Shown here piece after piece: positions 43,807 through 51,699 of a stretch of DNA of 64,000 bases. The notes beneath the pieces were generated by a model that was not told the DNA's origin, ran no database searches, and was given only the letters and a program-made list of their open reading frames with translations. The position numbers and the translations under genes were made by a program. How positions within the stretch are numbered: the first letter of the stretch is position 1; each line of letters begins with the position of its first letter. Source of the DNA: Desemzia sp. RIT 804 (GTDB lineage: Bacteria; Bacillota; Bacilli; Lactobacillales; Carnobacteriaceae); contig NZ_JAFEMV010000002.1 in assembly GCF_016892605.1 (NCBI RefSeq), forward strand, positions 496,001 through 560,000. Direction: 5' to 3'.

Positions 43807-44676
43807 TTAATTTTCATTTTCTTTCTCTAATTTTTGAATTTCTTTATCCAATTTTTCTTTATCCTCGTCAGTCATGACTGGCAATTCTGGATTCAATTCT
43901 TCCAGTACATGAATCATGATTTCAGCTGCAATATACCGAGTGTACCAACCATTATCAGCTGGCAATACATACCAAGGTGCGTATTCGGTAGATGTCTGAT
44001 TGAGGATCTTTTCGTACGCTTCTTGAAAGTCACTCCATTTTCGTCTGTCTTCAATATCGCTGAATGAAAATTCCCAGTTTTTATCTGAATTTTTCATACG
44101 TTCTAATAAACGTTTGCGTTGCTTCTCTTTTGAGACATTCAAGAAGAATTTTACAACTGGAAAACCACTCTCTTTCATATACCTTTCATAATCGTTTACT
44201 TGGCGGCACCTGATTTCCCAAGGATCTTCGCCATATTCATTTGATGGTAAAGGGATTGTTTGGTCTTCACCATAAACCAGCGGAGAAATCAAATCTTCAT
44301 AATAAGAACGATTTAAGATAGCAATTTGACCCCTTTCCGGCATCCCTTTGTGGACCCGCCATAAAAAATCGTGCTTCATATCTTCTTCTGTAGGCTTTTT
44401 CACTGGATTAACTTCCAAACCTTGCGGCATCAAATGAGAAAAGATAAAGGTAATGATTTCATCTTTCCCTGCAGCATCTATCGCTTGCAAGACTACTAAT
44501 ATCCCTTTCTTTTCTTCCGCATGCAGCCGCAATTGCCATTCACGCAATTTTTCTACGCTTTTAGGGATCCACTTTTCTTTGATTTCTTCTTCCGTATAAT
44601 CTGGACTTTCTTTTTCAGCTAACCCTGTTAAATCAACTTTTTTATCCGGCTTTACAAGATATTTCGACAGGTCCAT
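43807..44676 (-). CDS. Polyphosphate kinase 2 family protein
   Basis: 289 residues, PPK2 class, transferring phosphate between polyphosphate and nucleotides (commonly phosphorylating ADP or AMP). Walker A-like LQAIDAAGKDE, lid region KKPTEEDMKHDFLWRVHK, Walker B-like ILNRSYYED, then ERYMKESGFPVVKFFLNVSK. The gene is monocistronic. The C-terminal 40 residues are charged and helical. AAGGAG precedes the ATG. Confidence 0.92.
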   Translation of the reverse strand: MDLSKYLVKPDKKVDLTGLAEKESPDYTEEEIKEKWIPKSVEKLREWQLRLHAEEKKGILVVLQAIDAAGKDEIITFIFSHLMPQGLEVNPVKKPTEEDMKHDFLWRVHKGMPERGQIAILNRSYYEDLISPLVYGEDQTIPLPSNEYGEDPWEIRCRQVNDYERYMKESGFPVVKFFLNVSKEKQRKRLLERMKNSDKNWEFSFSDIEDRRKWSDFQEAYEKILNQTSTEYAPWYVLPADNGWYTRYIAAEIMIHVLEELNPELPVMTDEDKEKLDKEIQKLEKENEN

Positions 44677-44758
44677 ATTCGCTACACTCCTTTATCTCGC
44701 CTACTTCTTTAATATCATTTTCTTTCATGAATAAAATAGACTGAAAAGAAAGTATTAT

Positions 44759-47413
44759 TTATCCTAAGAAACTTTTGCCGCTCTTCTTCAATACTAGCTT
44801 TTCAATTTCAACCACTACAATAATCATGAAAGATAAGACAGCAGTGAGTAACCAATATTCCCAACTCAACGTGACTAAATTAAATATAGTGGCTAGAAAT
44901 GGTACTGCCGCTACAACAGTCGTAGCAACAAACGAAAATACAGTCGTCCAAAAAACAGTTTTATTCTCTGTAATTCCTACTTTAAAAATCGAGCTATTCG
45001 TACGTGCTACAAAAATGTGGATCACTGAAGACCAACCTAAGATCAAGAAAGTTAGTGTCTGTGCAACTTCTGTTGAAGGCTCAATTGATTCACTTAAAGC
45101 AATATGTTCCCCAACATAAAAACCAATCAGTGAAATGACTGTAAATGTTAAAGCCGCGATAGAAATTCTTCGGTAACCTCCGTTAGCAAAAATACTTTCA
45201 TTTTTACTGACAGGCTCTCGTTTCATAATATCTGATTCAGCTTTTTCGCGACTCAAACCAAACCCAGGTATACCATCAGCAATAACGTTGATAAACAGCA
45301 ACTGAATGGATGTCAAAGGGGTTCCCCAACCAATCAAAACAGCTATTAACATAATCAAGATCTCAGCTACATTTGCAGAGAGTAAATAATAAATGGTTTT
45401 TTTTATGTTGTCGTAAACACGGCGTCCCTCTTCAATAGCATGCACGATCGTAGCAAAATTATCATCCGTTAAAATCATATCCGAGGCATTTTTGGCTACT
45501 TCAGTTCCGTTTTCTCCCATAGCAGTTCCTACATCTGCAGCTTGCAATGACGGAGCGTCGTTTACCCCATCACCTGTCATTGCAACTACTTCGCCTTTAT
45601 TTTGCCAAGCTTCTACAATCCGTATTTTATCTTCAGGAGATACGCGTGCGTAAACAGAGAAATCTTCAATTTGTTGATTTATTTCTTCTTCAGAAAGTTC
45701 TTCCATTTCTGCTCCCGTGATCGTCTTATCCCCTTCACGGAAAATATCGATCTCTTTAGCAATAGCCGTAGCAGTAACGGCATGGTCTCCAGTGATCATA
45801 ATTGGCCGGATCCCTGCTTCACGTGCTTCTTTAACGGCTTGCTTACTTTCCTCTCTTGGTGGATCGATCATCCCAACGATTCCTGCAAAAGTCATATCTT
45901 GTTCAAGTTCATCTGCGTCTGGATTTTCTGGCTTACTGTCCATAAACTTGTATGAAACACCAATAATCCGTAATGCTTCTTGAGCAAATGAATCATGTAT
46001 ATCACTTGCTTTTTGGTCATGCTCACTTTCAACGTGCGACTCATCCAATGGAATACGATCGAACGCTCCTTTAGTAATGACTACATACTTATCATCATAT
46101 TCGTGAATTGTCGTCATTCTTTTTCGATCTGAGTCAAATGGAATCTCAAAAACACGTGTGTATTCTTTATCTATTTGTTCTTTTGGCCATTCTTTTTTTT
46201 CTAATAAATTCACGATTGCTGCTTCTGTTGGGTCACCAGAAATCGTTTTGTCTTCCTCTTCTGTCTCTTTGATTTGTGCGTTTGAAGCTAATCCCATCAT
46301 TTTAATGAGCCATTCTTCATCTTCATTAAATTCTTCTTCTGCATCCTTTGGTTCATGAGAAACAGCCCAGATCTTCTGGATAGTCATTTGGTTTTTGGTT
46401 AATGTACCAGTTTTATCCGAAGCTATTACAGAAGCACTTCCGAGAGTCTCAACGGCGGGCATATTGCGGATGATCGCATTTCTTTCTACCATGTTTGTGA
46501 CTCCATAAGCCAGTGAAAGTGTCACAATAACTGGTAAAGTCTCTGGTACTGCTGCAATAGCCAAGGAAACAGCTGTCATCAGGTTATCTAAAACTGAAAT
46601 ATCTGAAGTGAAATAGTTTAAACCAAAAATGATAGCCCCAGCAATAAAAGCTAGTACAGCTAGTTTTTTAGCTAATTTATCTATCCGCTTTTGTAAAGGC
46701 GTTTTGCTTTTTGTTGTATCGCCTAGCAGCTCAGCAATAGAGCCCATTGCACTATCCATTCCTACTCCAACAACGATCCCTTTCCCATTTCCATTTGTCA
46801 CTACTGTTCCTGAAAATGCAGTATTTAATACATCACCTGTAGCTGCATCTTCTTCTACATCTGCGTCTGGATCTTTGTCTACTGGAACACTTTCTCCTGT
46901 AAGTGAAGCTTCATCAAGTTGAAGATTATTGGCTTCAATTAAACGAATATCGGCATCTACTTTATCTCCGGCTTTCAGTAAAAAAATATCTCCTTGTACT
47001 ACTTCGGCGGCATCAATTTCTTGCTCTTTCCCTTCCCGAATAACTTTTGAAACGGGAGAAGAAAGGTCCTTTAAAGAATCTAAAGCATCTTCGGCTTTTC
47101 CTTCTTGGTATATGGAAATAGACATATTGATGAAAATAATAATAAAAATAACTATAGGCTCAGAAAATCCATGAGATGGATCAGAAAAAGAAATATATAA
47201 AGATAAGAAACCTGCAAACAACAATATCAGGTTCATAACTTCTTTTAACTGTTCTAAAATTCGAGAGAATAATGTTTTCTTTTCAGATTCTTCAAATTCA
47301 TTTGCCCCATATTTCTTGCGATTGTCTTCGACTTGTTGAGCAGTAAGGCCTTTCTCCAAGTCCCCCTTCAGTTCCTCAGCAATTTCTTCTAGTTTTTCTG
47401 TTTTATAATTCAA
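44759..47413 (-). CDS. P-type cation ATPase, Ca2+ type (PMR1/SERCA-like)
   Basis: 884-residue P2-type ATPase with ten predicted membrane helices. TGESVPVDKD (A domain), AAVPETLPVIVTLSLAYG in M4, DKTGTLTKNQM with the phosphorylated Asp, KGAFDRIP (ATP site), MTGDGVNDAPSL hinge, and M5/M6 residues NVAEILIML ... NVIADGIPGFGL. The M4 PEGLP-type motif reads PETLP, seen in bacterial Ca2+ and some Mg/Mn pumps, so the ion is probably but not surely Ca2+. TTG start with GGGGGA seven bases upstream. Confidence 0.9.
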   Translation of the reverse strand: MNYKTEKLEEIAEELKGDLEKGLTAQQVEDNRKKYGANEFEESEKKTLFSRILEQLKEVMNLILLFAGFLSLYISFSDPSHGFSEPIVIFIIIFINMSISIYQEGKAEDALDSLKDLSSPVSKVIREGKEQEIDAAEVVQGDIFLLKAGDKVDADIRLIEANNLQLDEASLTGESVPVDKDPDADVEEDAATGDVLNTAFSGTVVTNGNGKGIVVGVGMDSAMGSIAELLGDTTKSKTPLQKRIDKLAKKLAVLAFIAGAIIFGLNYFTSDISVLDNLMTAVSLAIAAVPETLPVIVTLSLAYGVTNMVERNAIIRNMPAVETLGSASVIASDKTGTLTKNQMTIQKIWAVSHEPKDAEEEFNEDEEWLIKMMGLASNAQIKETEEEDKTISGDPTEAAIVNLLEKKEWPKEQIDKEYTRVFEIPFDSDRKRMTTIHEYDDKYVVITKGAFDRIPLDESHVESEHDQKASDIHDSFAQEALRIIGVSYKFMDSKPENPDADELEQDMTFAGIVGMIDPPREESKQAVKEAREAGIRPIMITGDHAVTATAIAKEIDIFREGDKTITGAEMEELSEEEINQQIEDFSVYARVSPEDKIRIVEAWQNKGEVVAMTGDGVNDAPSLQAADVGTAMGENGTEVAKNASDMILTDDNFATIVHAIEEGRRVYDNIKKTIYYLLSANVAEILIMLIAVLIGWGTPLTSIQLLFINVIADGIPGFGLSREKAESDIMKREPVSKNESIFANGGYRRISIAALTFTVISLIGFYVGEHIALSESIEPSTEVAQTLTFLILGWSSVIHIFVARTNSSIFKVGITENKTVFWTTVFSFVATTVVAAVPFLATIFNLVTLSWEYWLLTAVLSFMIIVVVEIEKLVLKKSGKSFLG

Positions 47414-47580
47414 ACAGTCGTCCCCCTATATTTTTTGTATTCCCTTCTTTCTCTTACTCTACAAAATAAGCATTAACTTTGAGTTTATTGTAAAGAAAAA
47501 TTGGTTTAAATTGAAGCCAGACACCTTGGAGCAGGTTTTCATATGGTTCTGTCAAATCTGCATATTTTCATCATAGTTTT
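47414..47580. other. Upstream region of the P-type ATPase gene
   Basis: Divergent upstream region. A possible TTTACA -35 near 47490 for the ATPase was noted without a good -10; nothing else was recognised. Confidence 0.35.
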
Positions 47581-47715
47581 TTCACATTCTTTTTCTATAC
47601 TTTATACATACCAAAGAAATACCCTAATTTCTTATTTCTTTTTTACTCCTCCAAACTAAAAAAGAAAACCTTACCCAAAAAAACCAGGCCAACGGTACCG
47701 TTGGCCTGGTTTTTT
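47581..47715 (+). ncRNA. Candidate small RNA with anti-SD motif
   Basis: The gap between divergent genes at 47413 and 47807 contains a perfect 38-bp palindrome (47678-47715, AAAAAACCAGGCCAACGG plus its inverse) ending in T6, a classic terminator with no gene in front of it. Upstream, TTCACA (47581-47586), 16 bases, TATACA (47603-47608) forms a plausible promoter, giving a transcript of about 100 nt. Its unpaired part contains CTCCTCC (47646-47652), complementary to GGAGGAG ribosome sites. This is inference from sequence; transcription is unproven and the palindrome could equally terminate in the minus direction. Confidence 0.45.
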
Positions 47716-47806
47716 ATTGAGTATAAGTTGTTTTAATGGATTTTTTTTCATTTTGTTCTTATGATTAAAAGGAAAGAGACAAATAAAGAAAAGAGGAGAG
47801 CTTGTT

Positions 47807-48433
47807 ATGATACCTAAAATAATCCATTATGTGTGGTTTGGCGACAAGCCTTTTGGAGATGTAGAAAAAAAATGTATTGCTAGCTGGAAAAAATATTGTC
47901 CAGATTATGAAATAAAATTATGGAATGAAGATAATTTTGACCTGAAAGGCGCAGGTATTTATGCACAACAAGCCTATGATGAAAAACAATGGGCTTTCGT
48001 TTCAGATGTGGCTCGCTTATACGTATTAAAAGAGTACGGCGGTATTTATATGGATACGGATATGGAAGTAATCAAATCATTGGATGACTTTTTAGAACTG
48101 CCTGCCTTTATGGGGTTTGAGATCGAAACTGAAATCTCTACAGGTATTATTGGAGCAGAGCCGCACAATCCTCTCATCGAAGAGTGGTACCAAGATTATG
48201 CAGATAGGACTTTCATCAAAGAAGATGGTACTCATGACCGTAAAACAAATGTCATTCGTGTCACAGAAATATTGACTGAAAAAGGGTTTGAAATGGACAA
48301 TACTAAACAAGTCTATGATGACATCACCATTTTCCCTAGAGAATATTTTTCACCCAAAGACTACTACACCAGAGAAGTGGATGACACTAAGAATACGTAT
48401 GCCATCCATCAATTTACTGGCTCGTGGTTGTAA
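47807..48433 (+). CDS. GT32-like glycosyltransferase with DxD motif
   Basis: 208-residue protein opening with IPKIIHYVWFG, then CPDYEIKLWNEDNFD, ARLYVLKEYGGIYMDTDMEV (DxD sugar-nucleotide motif) and the C-terminal AIHQFTGSWL. This is the compact GT32 (Och1-like/capsular) family found in cell wall or capsule clusters. Here it is alone, so acceptor and sugar are unknown. GAGGAGAG precedes the ATG, and a strong terminator follows. Confidence 0.88.
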   Translation: MIPKIIHYVWFGDKPFGDVEKKCIASWKKYCPDYEIKLWNEDNFDLKGAGIYAQQAYDEKQWAFVSDVARLYVLKEYGGIYMDTDMEVIKSLDDFLELPAFMGFEIETEISTGIIGAEPHNPLIEEWYQDYADRTFIKEDGTHDRKTNVIRVTEILTEKGFEMDNTKQVYDDITIFPREYFSPKDYYTREVDDTKNTYAIHQFTGSWL

Positions 48434-48436
48434 CCT

Positions 48437-48479
48437 AAAAAAACGAGGCTGCTCATTTTTTGAGCAGTCTCGTTTTTTT
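48437..48479. terminator. Bidirectional terminator
   Basis: AAAAAAACGAG-CTGCTCA paired with TGAGCAG-CTCGTTTTTTT, between the convergent glycosyltransferase and HAAS-domain genes. Confidence 0.85.
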
Positions 48480-48533
48480 GATCGTTAAATACTAAATGAA
48501 TAAACTTGCCTGAATTGAACGCTATTATCCATT

Positions 48534-49511
48534 TTACTTTTTGCGCTTCATAGTAAGATAGCTGTGGTAGACTGCTGAAAAAATAGCAAAGCAGATTCCT
48601 GCAACTGGAAAAATAATCCAAGCTGTTCCCCAAGCATCAAATAGAAATCCGGAGATCACATAAATCCCACCAGCTATTGGAAAAACGATTCCAGCAATAT
48701 TCTCAGAAGTTTTCTCTACTTTTAGTTTCTCAGGAGTATAATCTCCCTCTGCCAATAATCGTTCATAAGTCGAATACAGGATGCCATAGAAAACAAACAG
48801 GAAAACTCCAGCAGCTACAAAACTTAACAAGAAAACAACAGATAAAGCATTTTCATCTCCTAAGAAAAGAGTGGAGATCAGTAAAGAGATCGGAGCAAGT
48901 ATACACAGTACAACTCCTGAAGCAATTGCCTTAGCAAATCGCGGTTGGAACTCCTTTTTTTCCTGTTGCAAATAAATTCGTGTTGCTCGCTCTAATGTAA
49001 TCGAGCGGAATTCCAATTTGTACTGCTCTTCTTTCATTCCTAAAATAATGAACAGTCCAACTGCAATAGCAATCATTAAGAAGAAAGGAATCAATGATAA
49101 AATATTCATTGTATCTTCAGCCATCCCTTGAAGAAACGGAACTAAGTGATATAACCCTTGGAGAAGCAACATTATAGCAGGCGCTAAAACACATAAGAAA
49201 ACACCTAAAGCAATTCCCAGTGCAAACTTTGTACGGTGATTTAAAAAATCATCAGCCTCTTCTTCCGAAAAGTAGACTACATCATTAGTTTCGTCTTCAT
49301 GCGCTAGTTCATATTCTTCAATGATCTCATCAATATTTCCAAACTCTGCTAAAACAGTTCCGATAGCTTCGTTCTCACTGCGTCCTGCGTCTTTCAGTTC
49401 AAGGTATTTATCTTCCATATTACTTAGCATGTCTTCTTTTAGACGTGTCATTTCAGGAGTTCTTGGCAAATTAACGAAAACCGATTCTACATAATTTTGA
49501 ATTGTATCCAT
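48534..49511 (-). CDS. HAAS-domain integral membrane protein, PadR partner
   Basis: 325 residues. The N-terminal about 75 residues form a helical HAAS-type (DUF1700-like) domain: YVESVFVNLPRTPEMTRLKED, then GRSENEAIGTVLAEFG. The rest has about six membrane helices in three pairs, each of which begins with a cytoplasmic basic segment. Such proteins are commonly encoded with PadR repressors and are thought to modulate envelope responses; function is unproven. It overlaps padR in a TAATG junction. Confidence 0.85.
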   Translation of the reverse strand: MDTIQNYVESVFVNLPRTPEMTRLKEDMLSNMEDKYLELKDAGRSENEAIGTVLAEFGNIDEIIEEYELAHEDETNDVVYFSEEEADDFLNHRTKFALGIALGVFLCVLAPAIMLLLQGLYHLVPFLQGMAEDTMNILSLIPFFLMIAIAVGLFIILGMKEEQYKLEFRSITLERATRIYLQQEKKEFQPRFAKAIASGVVLCILAPISLLISTLFLGDENALSVVFLLSFVAAGVFLFVFYGILYSTYERLLAEGDYTPEKLKVEKTSENIAGIVFPIAGGIYVISGFLFDAWGTAWIIFPVAGICFAIFSAVYHSYLTMKRKK

Positions 49512-49843
49512 TATCTTTTCTCCTCCTTAACAAACTCATGAATAATAGCTTGTACTTCTTCCCACTCCACTAACTTTTCAAAATATTCTTCAATACCAAG
49601 AGGGGTGATTTTATAATACGTACGCGGCTTACCTTTGGTTCCAGATTTTGAATAAGATTGAATCAAAGATTGCTTCTCTAATCGATTAAAGGCTGAATAA
49701 AGAGTGGTCTCTTTCATAATATATTCTCCATTTGTCTTCTCTTTTATCATAGTGGAAATCTGATAACCATAATTGTCTCCTTTCATCAAAATAGACAAAA
49801 TAATCAAACTATTAAATCCCCGCATGACATCACTTGTGATCAA
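49511..49843 (-). CDS. PadR family transcriptional regulator
   Basis: 110-residue winged-helix regulator: LIILSILMKGDNYGYQISTMI at the start, LYSAFNRLEKQSLIQSY and GKPRTYYKITPLGIEEY wing, short C-terminal dimerisation helix (PadR subfamily 2). TTG start after GAGGTGAGG; an ATG seven codons in lacks a site. It and its partner lie behind a promoter wrapped by a 13-bp inverted repeat, which suggests autorepression. Confidence 0.9.
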   Translation of the reverse strand: MITSDVMRGFNSLIILSILMKGDNYGYQISTMIKEKTNGEYIMKETTLYSAFNRLEKQSLIQSYSKSGTKGKPRTYYKITPLGIEEYFEKLVEWEEVQAIIHEFVKEEKR

Positions 49844-49865
49844 AACCTCACCTCATTTACTCCAT

Positions 49866-49910
49866 CTGTCGTAGTAATTAAAGTATACCACGATTACTAC
49901 GACAGGTGAA
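49866..49910 (-). promoter_or_regulatory. PadR promoter with palindromic operator
   Basis: Minus-strand TTCACC (49905-49910), 17 bases, TATACT (49882-49887). A perfect inverted repeat CTGTCGTAGTAAT (49866-49878) / ATTACTACGACAG (49893-49905) straddles the -10, with 14 bases between the arms. Confidence 0.75.
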
Positions 49911-50007
49911 GTAAAAGTACAGAATTCCTACAATTCTTTTTGCACGAATCCTGTCTTTTTGGTTCAATTTAAATTATATTCCTCTTATCAATAAGCTTTC
50001 TACGTAA

Positions 50008-50523
50008 TTATACCTGCCATTTCCTCTTATTAGTAATGCTTTGGTACGGTTGCGGAGATGGGTAAGAAATCAATTCAATAGTTGATCCCCAAGGTGTTTT
50101 TACATAACAAAAAAGATTGTTTGCTCCTTTTTCTATCCCGCCAAGAGGTTGTGGATCAGCTTGACGTTTGCCTCCCGCAATTTCTACTTGCTTAAGTACC
50201 TTATAAATGTTTTCTACATAAATAGCGATATGAGTCCATCCAATATCTGCAGGATCAACCGGTCCAGATTGATGAGGTTTCTCGTATTCAAATAATTCTA
50301 GTCCAGGACCATTAGGTAATTTGAGCATTCGAATCGCTCTTTGAGCTGTATTACTAGGAATTCCTAAACGTACTTGAGTCTCAGTTGAATCGCGTTTGGG
50401 TTCATTTTTCGTAAAGGTATCATAGAGCACCTCTGCAGCTAACGCTTCTATAAAGAATTGAGTCGCTTGTTCGATATCTGGAACTGTTATTCCCACATGA
50501 TCTATCCCATGTATGTTATGCAT
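50008..50523 (-). CDS. VOC family protein (glyoxalase-like dioxygenase superfamily)
   Basis: 171 residues with IDHVGITVPDIEQATQFFIE at the N-terminus, a His in GWTHIAIYVENI and Glu in GSTIELISYP at the positions used as metal ligands in VOC enzymes. Other features are LKLPNGPGLELFEY and a loop of aromatic and polar residues at the C-terminus. The substrate is unknown. It is distinct from the VOC protein at 26775. GGGG precedes the ATG. Confidence 0.82.
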   Translation of the reverse strand: MHNIHGIDHVGITVPDIEQATQFFIEALAAEVLYDTFTKNEPKRDSTETQVRLGIPSNTAQRAIRMLKLPNGPGLELFEYEKPHQSGPVDPADIGWTHIAIYVENIYKVLKQVEIAGGKRQADPQPLGGIEKGANNLFCYVKTPWGSTIELISYPSPQPYQSITNKRKWQV

Positions 50524-50775
50524 ATTATTAACCCCATTTCCGTATTTATTTCTATCTAAATACTATCGTAAACCCAATGATGTGAATTTGTCTAATTAAT
50601 GGCAGCAATGGTATCTGTCAAATATTTATTGGTCGGATTAGTGAGTCAGAAAAACAACCTGTGCTTATGACACTTTTTTAGTTCAACTCGTTTTAGAAGT
50701 GACGATTTTTTTATGTTCACTCCATAGAACGATTTCTGAAATCAAGATAAAAAGCTTTTTACTTCAGCCTTTTAT
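50524..50775. other. Intergenic, nothing recognised
   Basis: AT-rich region between the VOC gene start and repeat copy C. Confidence 0.35.
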
Positions 50776-50965
50776 TGGTGTTGAAATATCCTTCGGAATG
50801 CTTTATTTGCTTTTGAAGCCATGGTATCGCCTGGAGCCTGTAGTCTCCAGGCTTTCAAGCTTCAAACAAAGCGTAGGCGCTGAAGCGCTGACGCTTCGTA
50901 ATTCACATTTCATACTTTTCATGGCTACAAGCAAATATGCTTCCTCCAGAAATTTCAAGGTTGTG
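50776..50965. repeat. Structured dispersed repeat, copy C (inverted)
   Basis: Third member of the family, in opposite orientation to A and B. On the minus strand it shares TTGCTTGTAGCCATG, GAAATG, GAATTA, CGCTTCAGCG (50878-50887) and CCATGGCT with copy A. Stems: TTGAAAT/ATTTCAA, TTTGCTT/AAGCAAA, AGCCATG/CATGGCT, and apical GCCTGGAG/CTCCAGGC (50829-50852). Stem sequences differ from A and B with base pairing maintained. It stands alone in a large gene-free gap. Confidence 0.78.
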
Positions 50966-51217
50966 GATTAAAATGCTGCATTGACACTAGAAATGATTCA
51001 TTTAGTTGTATGAGATTAGAGAGGAGTTTTATCCCTAATTGTTGCTTTCTTATTCAACGAGCATTCCTTTCTTTACCTGCAGCTATTTAAAAAAACTGTT
51101 TCATTCAACGGATACCGGTGTTTACCTTTCAAGTCAGACATCATTGTCCGATCGACCGTTACTGGGCCAAACAAGTAAGATATCATCCGTCATGCTCACC
51201 GTTCTACTAAATATAAA
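50966..51217. other. Intergenic, no supported gene
   Basis: A 70-codon plus-strand frame (51039-51251) runs into the terminator hairpin and has no ribosome site; it is not called. No other structure recognised. Confidence 0.4.
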
Positions 51218-51262
51218 CCAGCCTCCCCTTATGAGAAAAAGCATCTCATAAGGGGAGGCTGG
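51218..51262 (-). terminator. Terminator-like hairpin after the small membrane protein
   Basis: Perfect 18-bp stem CCAGCCTCCCCTTATGAG/CTCATAAGGGGAGGCTGG with a 9-base loop; a modest T-rich tract follows on the minus strand. Confidence 0.7.
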
Positions 51263-51365
51263 CTTATAGGCATGTGGTCTGACTTTTGGAATGCGTTTAA
51301 AAGCACTTACTTAGTATGTGACAGGGCTAAAGAATGAAAATGAAATATTGTTTTTCATGTATCAT

Positions 51366-51650
51366 TTAAGGCATGCTTTGAACCATGAATTGTACGATCG
51401 CCAAGAATACAACCAAACTAATTGATAGGATGGAAAGACAATAAATAACCAGTAAAGTTATCTTTTTCTTCTTTTCATCAGGTATTCTAAAAACAGAAAA
51501 GGCAACAACAAAGAGACCTAAACAGCTCACAACCAATAATAAGACATTTACACTATTGGTGTGGTTCCCCAATTGAATAAGGAAAAAAACGAAAACAACT
51601 AACTGAACCAACAAAAAAAATTCTTGAGCAAACTCAATTCTTCTTTTCAT
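51366..51650 (-). CDS. Small membrane protein, unknown function
   Basis: 94 residues with three predicted membrane helices (FFLLVQLVVFVFFLIQLG, VLLLVVSCLGLFVVAF, LLVIYCLSILSISLVVFLAIVQF) and a basic loop DEKKKK. An ATG at 51659 abuts AGGAGGT, so the ATG at 51650, nine bases after it, is used. No family recognised. Confidence 0.65.
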   Translation of the reverse strand: MKRRIEFAQEFFLLVQLVVFVFFLIQLGNHTNSVNVLLLVVSCLGLFVVAFSVFRIPDEKKKKITLLVIYCLSILSISLVVFLAIVQFMVQSMP

Positions 51651-51699
51651 ATATAGCATACCTCCTGCCTTCTTAATACCGTTTTAAATCAAATCAGCT

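Noticed and set aside
51039..51251. 70-codon plus-strand frame near repeat C
   Set aside because: It ends inside the terminator hairpin and lacks a ribosome site and recognisable protein features.
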